DNA of 53,804 nt, from the NCBI GenBank assembly GCA_002415135.1, contig DIBY01000014.1, forward strand, positions 9,409-63,212, read 5' to 3'. Source of the stretch: Flavobacteriales bacterium UBA5040 (GTDB lineage Bacteria > Bacteroidota > Bacteroidia > Flavobacteriales > Weeksellaceae). Position 1 is the first letter of the stretch; each line of letters begins with the position of its first letter. Shown in pieces: positions 35,901-44,320 of the stretch. The translations under genes and the position numbers were made by a program. The notes beneath the pieces were generated by a model. That model saw only the letters and a list, made by a program, of their open reading frames with translations. It made no database searches and was not told the DNA's origin.

Positions 35901-36064
35901 AAAAATAAAATTAAAATCAAATAAAAAGTATGTTAGCCAGGGGCTAACTCCTTATTTTTAATTAATGAATAAGAATATTAAATACATTATAATATTAGTA
36001 AGCCTTAAAAACCGCTTAAAAAGCTTTTAAATACTGGGTCTTCTTATGTATTTCGGGAAACACA

Positions 36065-36588
36065 GTGGGGGTATTGGACATATTGAGTGGGGGTAGTAAG
36101 GAAAACAAGTGGGGGTAACAGAACATTGAATGGGAGTAATAGTACATTCGGTGGGGGTAATAAAGAAATCCGATGGGGGTAGGAAACGTTAGGAACACTC
36201 GGTGGGGGTATTATTGTTAGGAACATTGGATGGGGGTAGTAGCATTGGGATTCAACTTCTTCAACACTATTATTTCTACTGACTTTATACTGAATGCTTT
36301 ATATTCCATCTTTAATACTCTTGTTTCCCTATTAATAGGCTTTTATGATCTGTCGTTCGTTCGAATGATTATTACTTTGTCTCACGAAATTGGATTCTCT
36401 GCTCCATCATTTTACCCTTCTTTTTATCAGAGTATTCAACTAATCCTCTCTGCCATTCATCTACTTTTTCTTTATAACATTTAAAAAACGGAACATCCAG
36501 TGGGGGTAATAAAAATAATTCCCTATAGGTAATGGTTTCATTGATGCTCGATATAATTCATATCAAGCAGGAACATTCAATGGGGGTA
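36065..36588 (+). repeat. iteron array, probable oriV
   Basis: Ten copies of a core (G/A)TGGGGGTA lie at about 36065, 36087, 36109, 36130, 36151, 36173, 36202, 36230, 36500 and 36580 (the fourth reads TGGGAGTA). The first six are 21-22 bases apart, two helix turns. Several copies are preceded by GGAACATT. They directly precede the initiator gene on its downstream side. A further core lies inverted inside rep (about 37011-37020). Confidence 0.92.
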
Positions 36589-36598
36589 ACTCTGCTAA

Positions 36599-37729
36599 TT
36601 ACAACTGTAATTCATTACATTTATCTACAAACCATTTTAAATAATCATTTCCTATAATATTCTTGTCTAAGCGACATCTAGTTAATTCGCTCATTTTCTC
36701 ATAACTATGCTCTTTAAACTTGCCTTCAATATATACTAATTGCTTATCATTTAATTTCCTTGATTTCTTAATGTATTTTAAGGCATTTTTTGAACGGTAA
36801 TCATCTGCTGAAGGGTATTCGATGAAAACAGTATTTTTAGTTTCATACAGAGAAAAAGTTAAAGTATCATCTGTGATTTTATATCCGAAAGAAATATTTC
36901 CGATCTCATTTAATTTTTTCTGAATACCATCCAAAAAAATAGTCAACTTAGATTTTTTCAAATAGTGACTTGCAAGAGATAGATCTTCTACGAATTTTGA
37001 AATTTTTATATTACCCCCATTCATTTTCCCAAACTTTTTCTTTAGATAGAGGTATATATTTAAAGGCATCGTTGAAGGAGTAGAAAAAAGAATACTTCTA
37101 TAAACTTTAGAATATCCGTCAATGTTATTAAGCAACATCCGGGAAGTAGCTTTAGAAATATAGAAACGAATATAATTTTGTCCCTTATTAAAAATTGGTG
37201 TTTCTATAAAATTAGTAATTAAAAACTCTCCGCCTGTGTTTGATTTCACCGTATGGTTTCCCAAGGTTTTCAAAATTTTCAACTGCTCGTGAAAAACACT
37301 GTTATCTTTTACTTTTATATTACCATTATCATTGAGAGCTTGCGTAGGAATAATCATTTGAAGCATACTGAAATTATCTGCGAAAAAACTTTCTTCTATT
37401 ACCGCTAGTTTCTTTCCGGATTCCAAAACTCTTCTCTTTTCAATCTGATCTGATTTAATATCTTCCAAAGAGGTAATTCTTCCATCTTTGTAAACCAAAT
37501 CATTTGAAATGATTTCTTTGGTTTCATCAATACTTATTTTATGCACTTGCGCAGACTTCATCATTTCCATCATCACAAAAATAATACGATGGCCGAAGAT
37601 ATTAATTTTCTTAAGTGGTTCGACTCCCCCTAAAAAATCAATTAATTCATTAGGATAAAGCGTTACTAATTGTGCTTCATACGAATCCAGGGTTTTCGTT
37701 ACGCTGTTCTTATTATTTTTCGCTTTCAT
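36599..37729 (-). CDS. plasmid replication initiator (Rep_3/RepB-like)
   Basis: The 376-residue protein has the two winged-helix halves of iteron-binding initiators. In the first half are NIFGHRIIFVMMEMM and FLITNFIETPIF; in the second, SKATSRMLLNNIDGYSKVYRSI, NIYLYLKKKFG and KISKFVEDLSLASHYLKKSKLTIFLDGIQKKLNEIG. Such proteins bind iterons to open the origin and limit copy number. The iterons lie directly beyond the 3' end and one core lies inside the gene. The upstream gene overlaps it by 4 bases. Confidence 0.88.
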   Translation of the reverse strand: MKAKNNKNSVTKTLDSYEAQLVTLYPNELIDFLGGVEPLKKINIFGHRIIFVMMEMMKSAQVHKISIDETKEIISNDLVYKDGRITSLEDIKSDQIEKRRVLESGKKLAVIEESFFADNFSMLQMIIPTQALNDNGNIKVKDNSVFHEQLKILKTLGNHTVKSNTGGEFLITNFIETPIFNKGQNYIRFYISKATSRMLLNNIDGYSKVYRSILFSTPSTMPLNIYLYLKKKFGKMNGGNIKISKFVEDLSLASHYLKKSKLTIFLDGIQKKLNEIGNISFGYKITDDTLTFSLYETKNTVFIEYPSADDYRSKNALKYIKKSRKLNDKQLVYIEGKFKEHSYEKMSELTRCRLDKNIIGNDYLKWFVDKCNELQL

Positions 37730-37980
37730 GAAGATGATTTTAAAAAGGGTCGGAAGGAAAAGTCAGTTATCGGATTGTTTTTGTCAAAAATACAATGATA
37801 ATCTGTTGTTTTAGTGTTCGCATAATAAGTACTTTTATCTATAAAAACTTTAATCCATAACCAGTTCTGAAGAGTACCGGCAAGTTTCGAAGGGGTATAT
37901 ACCTTATGGTAATAGGCAGTCTTTTTTGTATCTGTAAAATATACTACGCAGAAAAAACCTTGACTTTCGGTTGTTTTCAT
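37726..37980 (-). CDS. small hypothetical protein upstream of rep
   Basis: An 84-residue, Tyr- and Lys-rich beta-type protein (TTESQGFFCVVYFTDTKKTAYYHKV) from the ATG at 37980; an ATG at 38013 in frame would add 11 residues and run into the hairpin at 38026. Its stop overlaps the rep start (ATGA), so the two are translationally coupled. That coupling suggests a role in controlling Rep synthesis, but no family is recognised. Confidence 0.6.
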   Translation of the reverse strand: MKTTESQGFFCVVYFTDTKKTAYYHKVYTPSKLAGTLQNWLWIKVFIDKSTYYANTKTTDYHCIFDKNNPITDFSFRPFLKSSS

Positions 37981-38025
37981 AAATTTTTGTATCTTTGATT
38001 TAGGAAAAAACATAGAAATATGTTT

Positions 38026-38056
38026 AAGGACGCTTGATTTATCAGGCGTCCTTTTT
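38026..38056 (+). terminator. strong palindrome, terminator-like on + strand
   Basis: AAGGACGC-TTGATTTATCA-GGCGTCCTT folds almost completely on itself and is followed on the + strand by TTTTATT. On the - strand it is followed by TTAAACAT. It lies between the partition operon and the rep operon, right at the stop of the gene at 38055. Confidence 0.6.
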
Positions 38057-38612
38057 ATTCCAGTTCTCCGTATTTATTTTTTAACGCTTTAATCATATCA
38101 TTCATAAAGGCTTCTTTGGTAAAGCTTCCCAAAACGTCTCCGCTTTTGGTATAAATATAATCATAAATATAATCTACTTCATTTTCAATTAAGCTGAATG
38201 AGGTAGTTACTTTTTCTTTCAATTCGGTTCCATTTGACACCCGTCCGCGACGAGTTGGAATCATACCTGCAGGACGGTTTTTTAACTTCGGGCCTTTCTT
38301 TCTCAGCAATGCTATTCCTTCCTTTACTACATCAGAAGATGTAAAATAAGAAAATTCGGAACCTTGTCTTCGTTTCTCAAATTCTAATCTCCGGATATAA
38401 TTAATGTTTTCGGCTTCTGAAACAAAAGAAAAATTAAATGATTTTTCTTTTATCTTTGACTTCCTACCAGGCTTCGGAATAACTTCTACAACTACATCAA
38501 TTTGTTTTTCTACAGGTTCAACCTGCATTTTTTGAAATACATTTTGAAGCTTTAAAGATTGACTACTACTCTCTTTTTTTTTCCCAAAATTGGTCAAAAC
38601 TTTATCTTTCAT
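38055..38612 (-). CDS. ParA partner, probable partition protein
   Basis: The 185-residue basic protein has a Lys-rich N-terminal half with PGRKSKIKEKSFNFSF and a C-terminal helical part. A central SSDVVKEGIALLRKKG looks like a DNA-binding helix. It does not carry the ParB/Srx motifs, but its ATG overlaps the parA stop, the classic arrangement of ParA and its centromere-binding partner. The partner role is inferred from position. Confidence 0.65.
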   Translation of the reverse strand: MKDKVLTNFGKKKESSSQSLKLQNVFQKMQVEPVEKQIDVVVEVIPKPGRKSKIKEKSFNFSFVSEAENINYIRRLEFEKRRQGSEFSYFTSSDVVKEGIALLRKKGPKLKNRPAGMIPTRRGRVSNGTELKEKVTTSFSLIENEVDYIYDYIYTKSGDVLGSFTKEAFMNDMIKALKNKYGELE

Positions 38613-39367
38613 ATCATTTTCTTTTTTAATTCTTTTACCAGGTCTTTAAAATCCTTACTTGCTCTACTTTTACTGTCGATCTGAAATATCGTTTTACCTT
38701 CTTTAATTGCTTTTTTAATATTTACATCTTGGCGAACAAAAGTTTTCAGTAAATAATCTTTCGTGAATTCATTGGATAAAAAGTCATTGTAATAAGAACG
38801 GAAATCACTAGAATTAACCAAGACGGCATTAAAGAAGAATCCTAAATATTCAAAATCCAGATTATGTTTCGCTTTTAGGTTCAACAGGGATGGAATTAAT
38901 GAAGTAATTCCGGCTAGAGAATATTCATCATCCTTAATTGGACTTAAAACATAATCGGAGGCACACACAGCAACCTCCCCTAAACTGAGTTCATCATTAA
39001 GCGGTTTAGGTGGACAATCAATTAAGACATAATCGAAATAATCTTCTAAAAGTTTTAGACTTTCTTTTAAAGCATACCGATCGATTTTATAGCTTTCCAA
39101 CTTTTCAGAACCTGCCAAAACATAAACGTTATTATGTTCACTTTTTTGAGTGAATTCTAAGCCTTCCTTTTGTTCTAAAAAATCTACCACCGTGTAGGGA
39201 AAATCTTCATCGAGTTTGTAGCCCAAAGAAAGATTTTTCTGGCTGTCAAAATCAATCACCAAAACCTTACTCCCTTTTTTAGCAAAACTGGCTGCTAAGT
39301 GTATGGTGGTTGTGGTCTTCCCTACTCCACCTTTCTGTGTTAAAACGGATATAACTTTTGTTTTCAT
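38609..39367 (-). CDS. parA: ParA-family partition ATPase
   Basis: The 252-residue protein has the deviant Walker A KGGVGKTTT at its start, VLVIDFDSQKNLSLG (Walker A') and YVLIDCPPKPL (Walker B). It has no N-terminal DNA-binding extension, so it is of the short (type Ib) size. It moves plasmids apart before division. It is followed by its overlapping partner gene and preceded by AT-rich TTAGTT repeats. Confidence 0.93.
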   Translation of the reverse strand: MKTKVISVLTQKGGVGKTTTTIHLAASFAKKGSKVLVIDFDSQKNLSLGYKLDEDFPYTVVDFLEQKEGLEFTQKSEHNNVYVLAGSEKLESYKIDRYALKESLKLLEDYFDYVLIDCPPKPLNDELSLGEVAVCASDYVLSPIKDDEYSLAGITSLIPSLLNLKAKHNLDFEYLGFFFNAVLVNSSDFRSYYNDFLSNEFTKDYLLKTFVRQDVNIKKAIKEGKTIFQIDSKSRASKDFKDLVKELKKKMI

Positions 39368-39555
39368 TTAAAGTATTAATTATAATACAATTCGTGGACA
39401 AATTCCCCATAGTAGAAAGATCATATCCAACCAAATTGTCATTCGGTTCCGTAAATATAATAATTTTAGTTAAGTATTCATTACTTTTTTTATTCTTTTA
39501 GTTATTTATTTATTAAAAAAAAATGAAGACGATTATATCTTCATTTTTTTAGTTA
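39368..39555 (-). promoter_or_regulatory. parA leader with TTAGTTATT elements
   Basis: TTTTAGTTAAG near 39465 and TTTTAGTTATTTATTTA near 39496 lie upstream of parA. They match the elements upstream of ardC and three small genes. The 3' terminator of the neighbouring gene (39522-39545) follows at once. Confidence 0.4.
39522..39545. terminator. bidirectional-type terminator
   Basis: AATGAAGA, loop CGATTATA, TCTTCATT, with A-run on the left and T-run on the right, so it could act in both directions. It sits 10 bases after the stop of the gene at 39556 (- strand). Confidence 0.75.
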
Positions 39556-40065
39556 CTAACCTTCCAATATTGTAAAATCCTCGACACTGAATTTTTGATC
39601 CTCTGCAACATCTTTATTCCAGAAATTAGTGAGCTGATATTCTAAAGCACTTTTTAAAGCGCTATTATAGACCCATTCAGGCAAAGTAATTTTAAACTGT
39701 GGTTCCTCTTCATTCTCGGTTAGTTTCTCCACCGTTGCAACTTTGCTATTGGGTAAGAAAAGCCAAATGTCATTTACTTTGTCAAAACTTTTCAACCTGG
39801 CTTTAACCGCAACTTTAGTAGACTTCTCCCCTTTTTCATACAATGCTGAAATCATTGTAATCATTTTTTCCGGTGCAGGATTTTTGATCTCCTCTAGTTT
39901 ACTACTCCAAAAATCTTCGTCAATCAACAATTTTTTGTCCTGAATTTCCAACTTAGATAGCGGGACAAAGAAAGTTTCCTCCTTACCAACTTCATCCACA
40001 AATGCTGATACTAAAATAGCGTTTTCTGTTCTTTTCTTTTCTGTAAATACTTCAAATGTTTTCAT
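39556..40065 (-). CDS. hypothetical protein
   Basis: A 169-residue soluble protein with mixed beta strands and an acidic tail (DQKFSVEDFTILEG). Pieces such as ETFFVPLSKLEI and DIWLFLPNSKVATVEKL suggest a beta-barrel N-terminus. No known domain. It has a repeat-rich leader (40125-40225) like that of ardC, so it may share control with ardC. Confidence 0.6.
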   Translation of the reverse strand: MKTFEVFTEKKRTENAILVSAFVDEVGKEETFFVPLSKLEIQDKKLLIDEDFWSSKLEEIKNPAPEKMITMISALYEKGEKSTKVAVKARLKSFDKVNDIWLFLPNSKVATVEKLTENEEEPQFKITLPEWVYNSALKSALEYQLTNFWNKDVAEDQKFSVEDFTILEG

Positions 40066-40124
40066 AATAGTAAATTTAGATTTATAAAAATAACTGATTT
40101 TTGTACGATTATATTGTATTCGAT

Positions 40125-40225
40125 TAGTCGTTTAGTTGTTTATTGATTTCGTTTTATAATTGTTTAGTTTTTCCCTTCATAATATAATTAGTTATTACCT
40201 TAATAATATATTTAGTTATTTCGTT
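40125..40225 (-). promoter_or_regulatory. TTAGTTATT repeat cluster
   Basis: GATTAGTCGTTTAGTTGTTTA, TTGTTTAGTTTTT, ATTAGTTATTACC and ATTTAGTTATTTCG are spaced through this 100-base leader of the gene at 39556. Similar clusters lie at 40520-40575 and 40885-40945. Confidence 0.45.
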
Positions 40226-40517
40226 AAAATAGCGTGAGCTGTTCTCCTTGTACCTTATTATAGTAGTTGATAAAATCTTCAAGTTTAATAGGAGTAAGAT
40301 CTACTTCATTTTCCGAATAAATAACATCACAAAGATTTTGTTCTTTTCCTTCAATTTGGAGTATTTTGCATCGGTAATCAAACCTTCCTCGAAATCGTTC
40401 AATAGAATAAATAATCAATGGGGTTTTTGTTTTTTTATGGTAGCCCAGATAACCACGCTGTAAAGCCATATAATTTTTCAAATCTTGTTCCACCGCTTTA
40501 TATATTGTACAATCCAT
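40224..40517 (-). CDS. hypothetical protein
   Basis: A 97-residue protein with a Cys at residue 3 (MDCTIYKAVEQDL), a Tyr-rich middle (LQRGYLGYHKKTKTP) and an acidic C-terminal half. No family recognised. The leader upstream carries TTAGTTATT (40520-40535) and more AT-rich repeats. Confidence 0.55.
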   Translation of the reverse strand: MDCTIYKAVEQDLKNYMALQRGYLGYHKKTKTPLIIYSIERFRGRFDYRCKILQIEGKEQNLCDVIYSENEVDLTPIKLEDFINYYNKVQGEQLTLF

Positions 40518-40584
40518 ATTTAATTATTTGTTTAGTTATTTATATATTTATGTGTTTATTGATTACGTTATTTAATTAATAGTA

Positions 40585-40872
40585 TTAACGCTCATTGGGA
40601 AAATATAATGTTGTATTCTCCAACCAAACTGTAAGTTCAAAGATTTTGATTGAAGCCGACTGAAAATAATGTAATAAAATTGTATTCAAATTCCCATCTT
40701 GTAGTTCCACCAGAAATGTTATTTCATCAATCTTTGTAATTTTCCATACTTGAAAATCTTCATTAAAGACGTTCGGATCTTTTTGTAGTTGGATGATTTG
40801 GTCAACAATCGTAAAGGCATTTTTTGACTGTAAGTAATGATCTAGGGTAGTGCTGATAAAAAGATTTTTCAT
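40585..40872 (-). CDS. hypothetical protein
   Basis: A 95-residue protein; hydrophobic and acidic alternation (TFLVELQDGNLNTILLHYF) suggests a small alpha/beta fold. No family recognised. It is the first of three small genes on this strand and has hairpin element copy B and TTAGTTATT repeats directly upstream, the same leader layout as ardC. Confidence 0.55.
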   Translation of the reverse strand: MKNLFISTTLDHYLQSKNAFTIVDQIIQLQKDPNVFNEDFQVWKITKIDEITFLVELQDGNLNTILLHYFQSASIKIFELTVWLENTTLYFPNER

Positions 40873-40924
40873 GACTGTATTTTTTACGTTAATTATTTGT
40901 TTAGTTATTACGTTTTATACTTGA

Positions 40925-41269
40925 TTAGTTATTTATTTGGCAATGAGGACACTTTTCTTAATCTTAAAATTCTTTTGAAATTAACCTTGACAAAGGAGCT
41001 TTTGGAATTTCGTAAATATAAATGAACGCTGCGATTTTATCTTTATTCGTATAATGGCGGTGTCTTTTTCTTTGCTAAATGATAAAAAAAATGTGAACAA
41101 TTCTAAAAACTGAAACGACGTGGCAGCCCGAAATGAATTTGCCTGGAAGGGTAGGTGGGTTCGTCAATATTTAAATTTTGTTTTAGAATAAATATTGATG
41201 GATTCCCAAATTCATTTTTTTGGAAGATTTTCCATTTTTAATTTTGCATACAGAAAAACACCAGAAATA
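40925..41269 (-). ncRNA. hairpin-bearing repeat element, copy B
   Basis: The second copy of the element at 15533-15888, in the same orientation. The large hairpin is at 41131-41217: AAATGAATTTG / CAAATTCATTT outside and CGTCAATATTTA / TAAATATTGATGG inside. Bases between the blocks vary freely while both stem arms stay the same. No frame is shared. It precedes the gene at 40585 as copy A precedes ardC. Confidence 0.5.
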
Positions 41270-41651
41270 GGAGGGAGGAAAGCCGATTCTTTCTCATGTA
41301 CTTTAAACCTAATGTCAGTTAAAAATTTTCTTTTCGGTTTTACCTAAGATGAACATAAATTTTGGAAAAAGTTGTATTGGATTGCTGAACAGAATTTTGC
41401 TAGATTGAGGAGTTATCGGGTCATAACAGTACTAAAAACTATAGAAATCCCCACTCCTGCAAGTACTAAAAATCTATTAAATATAAAAAATCAATCTGAC
41501 GAGTTATAAGATATAAATGATATATTTGGAAATATATAATGTAATCCAATTATGATACTTATCACTACAGATTTGGTAGGTTATATGTTATGTTATGGAA
41601 CATATAAGTAAGTTGTGCAACATATTAACAAACCACGTATAAAAACACATT
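41270..41651. other. gene-free stretch before the cassette array
   Basis: No frame or repeat of note. Near 41585-41605 the text GTTATGTTATGG could be the R'-type start of the first cassette, since that cassette ends in GCATAAC (43395), but the match is short. Confidence 0.3.
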
Positions 41652-43385
41652 ATGAAATTTGACACAGTTGAAAAATTTTTAAATTACGGGATATTTACAA
41701 TTCCTGAATATCAAAGAGGTTACGCGTGGACAAAAGACCAATTAGAAGATTTATTGAATGATTTAAGTGATGTTGAATTTATCAAAGAACATTATGCTGG
41801 AACAATAACTTTAATAAAATCGGGACAAGAACAAATTGGAATTACTAACTTAACTAAATATGATATTGTTGATGGACAACAACGATTAACAACTTTTCAC
41901 TTGTTATTAGCAAGTATTTTTCATCGCATAAGCGAAATAAATCCTTTGTTGGCAGATGACGTCATTATACGAAATGTAATTAATAAAGAAAAAACTTTTC
42001 TGCGATTAAATAGTAAAATTAACCAAGATTTTTTTTATGAATTATTGACAAATCTTGACATAAATTCAAGTAAAAAATTAACTGCTATAACAAAAACTCA
42101 AAAAAACCTTTTAAATGCTCGTCTGCATTTCTATACATATTTACAACGTTATTCATCGGTAACTACTTTGGTTAAAATTTACAATAATTTATTATCGAAA
42201 TTTAAGGTCAATGTTTTTGAATTAGATGAAGAATCAGAAGTGGGATTAATTTTTGAAACAATGAATGACCGAGGTTTACCTCTATCAGATTTGGATAGGG
42301 TGAAAAATTATCTAATTTATTTGACACACAGATTAAATGAAAAATTAATTGCAAAAGAAATAAATAAAAAATTTGGTGAGATCTTTACTGAATTAATGGG
42401 AATCGAAAACTATTCAATAACAAGAATTGAAAATCAGTTTTTAAAACATTGTTATATTGTTTACACAGGAGATAATAAAGATTTATCAGATATACCAAAG
42501 AAGATAAAACAATCATTAATTAAGCAAAGGGAAATTTTCAGCAAGAAGAATTTATTCGATAATGATAGCGAACAAAGACTAAAAAAGTTAAAAGAAATAA
42601 AAGATTTTAATAATTTCCTACATAAAAGTTCTCAACATTATGCAAATGTTTTAAATCAATCGTTTGAAAATGATGAAATTAACAATTCTTTATTTAGGTT
42701 AGAAACATTAGGTAAAATCGAAACTTTTTTACCAATGTACCTTGCTATTTTAAGTAATAAAAAGTACAAAACAGAATTTTTAATTGCGATCAATGAAATT
42801 TTAGAAACATTTACTATACGTGTTTTCATCTTTGGGAATAAAAAAGGAAATACGGGAAATTCGGCATTGTTTGATTTAGCATTTAAAGTTTTTACAAACA
42901 AAATAAATTTTACAGAATTAAAAAAAGAATTAAGAAATTTAATTGAGAAAAACAGCAGTAATCTTGACTTAAGAAGACAAATTGTAAATTATAATGCCTA
43001 TCAAAATATTCCTCAAAATGCAATCAAATTAATATTGTTAGATTATGAATATCACTCACAAGATGAAAATAATTCTAGATATGATATTGGTTTAATACAA
43101 GATTTATCTAAAAACAATAAAATAAGTATTGAACACATTGCTCCTCAAAATATTTTGCCTGGTGTGAAACCTTTTGACAACATAAATTTAATTGGAAACT
43201 TAGTCTTAACATTTGACAACGGTAATTTAACCAACAAAACATTTGATTCAAAGAAAAAAATATATGCAACCTCACATTTATCTTCTGAAAGAGAATTAAT
43301 CTCGTACAAAGAGTGGAATGATAAATCTATTTTAGAACGTGGGAAAAAACTCCAAAAATTCATCATGGATAAATGGAAACCGTGA
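41652..43385 (+). CDS. GmrSD-like DUF262/DUF1524 protein
   Basis: The 577-residue protein opens with the DUF262 block (IPEYQRGYAWTKDQLEDLL, then DIVDGQQRLTT and FETMNDRGLPLSDLDRV), the nucleotide-using ParB/sulfiredoxin-like half. Its C-terminus has DUF1524 with an HNH-type site (ISIEHIAPQNI, NLIGNLVLTF). This is the fused layout of type IV restriction enzymes such as GmrSD, which cut modified phage DNA. It is first in the + strand cassette array and followed by an attC-like site. Confidence 0.85.
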   Translation: MKFDTVEKFLNYGIFTIPEYQRGYAWTKDQLEDLLNDLSDVEFIKEHYAGTITLIKSGQEQIGITNLTKYDIVDGQQRLTTFHLLLASIFHRISEINPLLADDVIIRNVINKEKTFLRLNSKINQDFFYELLTNLDINSSKKLTAITKTQKNLLNARLHFYTYLQRYSSVTTLVKIYNNLLSKFKVNVFELDEESEVGLIFETMNDRGLPLSDLDRVKNYLIYLTHRLNEKLIAKEINKKFGEIFTELMGIENYSITRIENQFLKHCYIVYTGDNKDLSDIPKKIKQSLIKQREIFSKKNLFDNDSEQRLKKLKEIKDFNNFLHKSSQHYANVLNQSFENDEINNSLFRLETLGKIETFLPMYLAILSNKKYKTEFLIAINEILETFTIRVFIFGNKKGNTGNSALFDLAFKVFTNKINFTELKKELRNLIEKNSSNLDLRRQIVNYNAYQNIPQNAIKLILLDYEYHSQDENNSRYDIGLIQDLSKNNKISIEHIAPQNILPGVKPFDNINLIGNLVLTFDNGNLTNKTFDSKKKIYATSHLSSERELISYKEWNDKSILERGKKLQKFIMDKWKP

Positions 43386-43394
43386 AAATACGTT

Positions 43395-43521
43395 GCATAA
43401 CAAGATATTTCTATAAGAGGGTGTGAAGTTTTCATCGAAGATTTTAGCGGTTAATTCAATTTTTAGCAAGTAGAAAGTTTTCGTATTTTTATCCCGCCTG
43501 CAGAAATACCAACCGTTATCT
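43395..43521 (+). repeat. attC-like site after the DUF262 cassette
   Basis: It begins GCATAAC and ends GTTATCT. Between them the arms TATTTCTATAAGAGGGTGTGAAG and CCCGCCTGCAGAAATACC pair imperfectly, and AAAGTTTTCGTATTTTTA is shared with the site at 45374-45509. This is the imperfect long palindrome expected of an integron recombination site. Confidence 0.7.
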
Positions 43522-43604
43522 TCGATTTTAATAGCGCCGTTTCCAAAATAAAATTTGCCTAATTGAAATTAAAGTAATTACTTTGTGATAACAAATATAG
43601 AATT

Positions 43605-43850
43605 ATGGAATTATCTGTTATAAATATTGGAAACTCGAAAGGAATTAGACTTTCTAAAACTATTCTTGAAAAATATAACATTCAGAACAAAATCGAAATT
43701 ATCCTCGAAAAAGGTTTTATAATTTTGAAACCTAAAGCGGAACCAAGGAAAGATTGGGAAGAAGCATTTAAAGAAATGCACGAAAACGGAGACGATCAAC
43801 TTTTAATTGATGATGTTTTTGAAGACGAAAATTTTGACGAATGGAATTAA
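43605..43850 (+). CDS. mazE: MazE-like antitoxin
   Basis: The 81-residue protein has the AbrB/SpoVT start (VINIGNSKGIRLSKTILEKYNI, and IEIILEKGFIILKPK) that binds DNA, and an acidic Asp/Glu-rich tail that would bind MazF. It overlaps mazF by 10 bases. As a one-promoter toxin-antitoxin pair it may stabilise the cassette array or plasmid. Confidence 0.9.
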   Translation: MELSVINIGNSKGIRLSKTILEKYNIQNKIEIILEKGFIILKPKAEPRKDWEEAFKEMHENGDDQLLIDDVFEDENFDEWN

Positions 43851-44164
43851 AACAATATCAAATTGTACTGGTTAATCTTGATCCAACAATTGGAAGCGAA
43901 GTTAAGAAAACAAGACCATGCGTTATTTTTTCGCCAAATGAAATGAATAAACATTTGCAAACGATAGTTATTGCACCTATTACAAGCAGTTCCAAAAATT
44001 ATCCAACCAGAGTTGAAATTAAAGGAAATAAAACTAAAGGTTGGGTTATGATTGACCAAATAAGAACTGTTGACAAGCGAAGAATTTCAAAAATTTTTGG
44101 AGAATTGTCTGAAAAAGAAATTCAAAAAGTAAAAAGTGTAATAAAAGAAACATTCGTAGATTAA
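43841..44164 (+). CDS. mazF: MazF-like toxin (endoribonuclease)
   Basis: The 107-residue protein shows the MazF/PemK fold: IVLVNLDPTIGSEVKKTRPCV, IAPITSSSKNYPTRVEI and GWVMIDQIRTVDKRRI with the conserved Arg and Thr-type active-site positions. It should cut mRNA at short sequences unless held by MazE. Normal length. Confidence 0.93.
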   Translation: MELKQYQIVLVNLDPTIGSEVKKTRPCVIFSPNEMNKHLQTIVIAPITSSSKNYPTRVEIKGNKTKGWVMIDQIRTVDKRRISKIFGELSEKEIQKVKSVIKETFVD

Positions 44165-44173
44165 AAAACCACA

Positions 44174-44264
44174 GGTAATAACTAAGCTTTAGCTGCGCTC
44201 TGTTCATTTCGTTCGGGTCGTTTTGTCTGCAAGACAAGAAACCGAAGGTTCGGCGAAGCCAAAT
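44174..44264 (+). repeat. attC-like site after mazEF
   Basis: It begins GGTAATAAC. Its stem is CATTTCG...GGTCGTTTTGTCT, loop GCA, AGACAAGAAACC...AAATG. The TAATAACTAAGCTTT text and the TTTTGTCT/AGACAAG hairpin also occur at 48519 and at the window start. GTTATCTTC at 43515 is the expected start of the same cassette (partial match). Confidence 0.6.
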
Positions 44265-44320
44265 GAATTGATAAATGACCGAGACCTTTAAAAAAATAAA
44301 AATTACGAGTCGAGATGACC

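Noticed and set aside
36065..36240. Possible CRISPR array
   Set aside because: Repeats are only 8-9 bases with 12-20 base gaps that partly resemble each other, and the array adjoins a replication initiator; this is an iteron array.
36016..36484. Short frames across the iterons on both strands (36016-36198 -, 36044-36226 -, 36230-36484 +)
   Set aside because: They translate the repeats or AT-rich filler, have biased composition and overlap the origin; no homology-like features.
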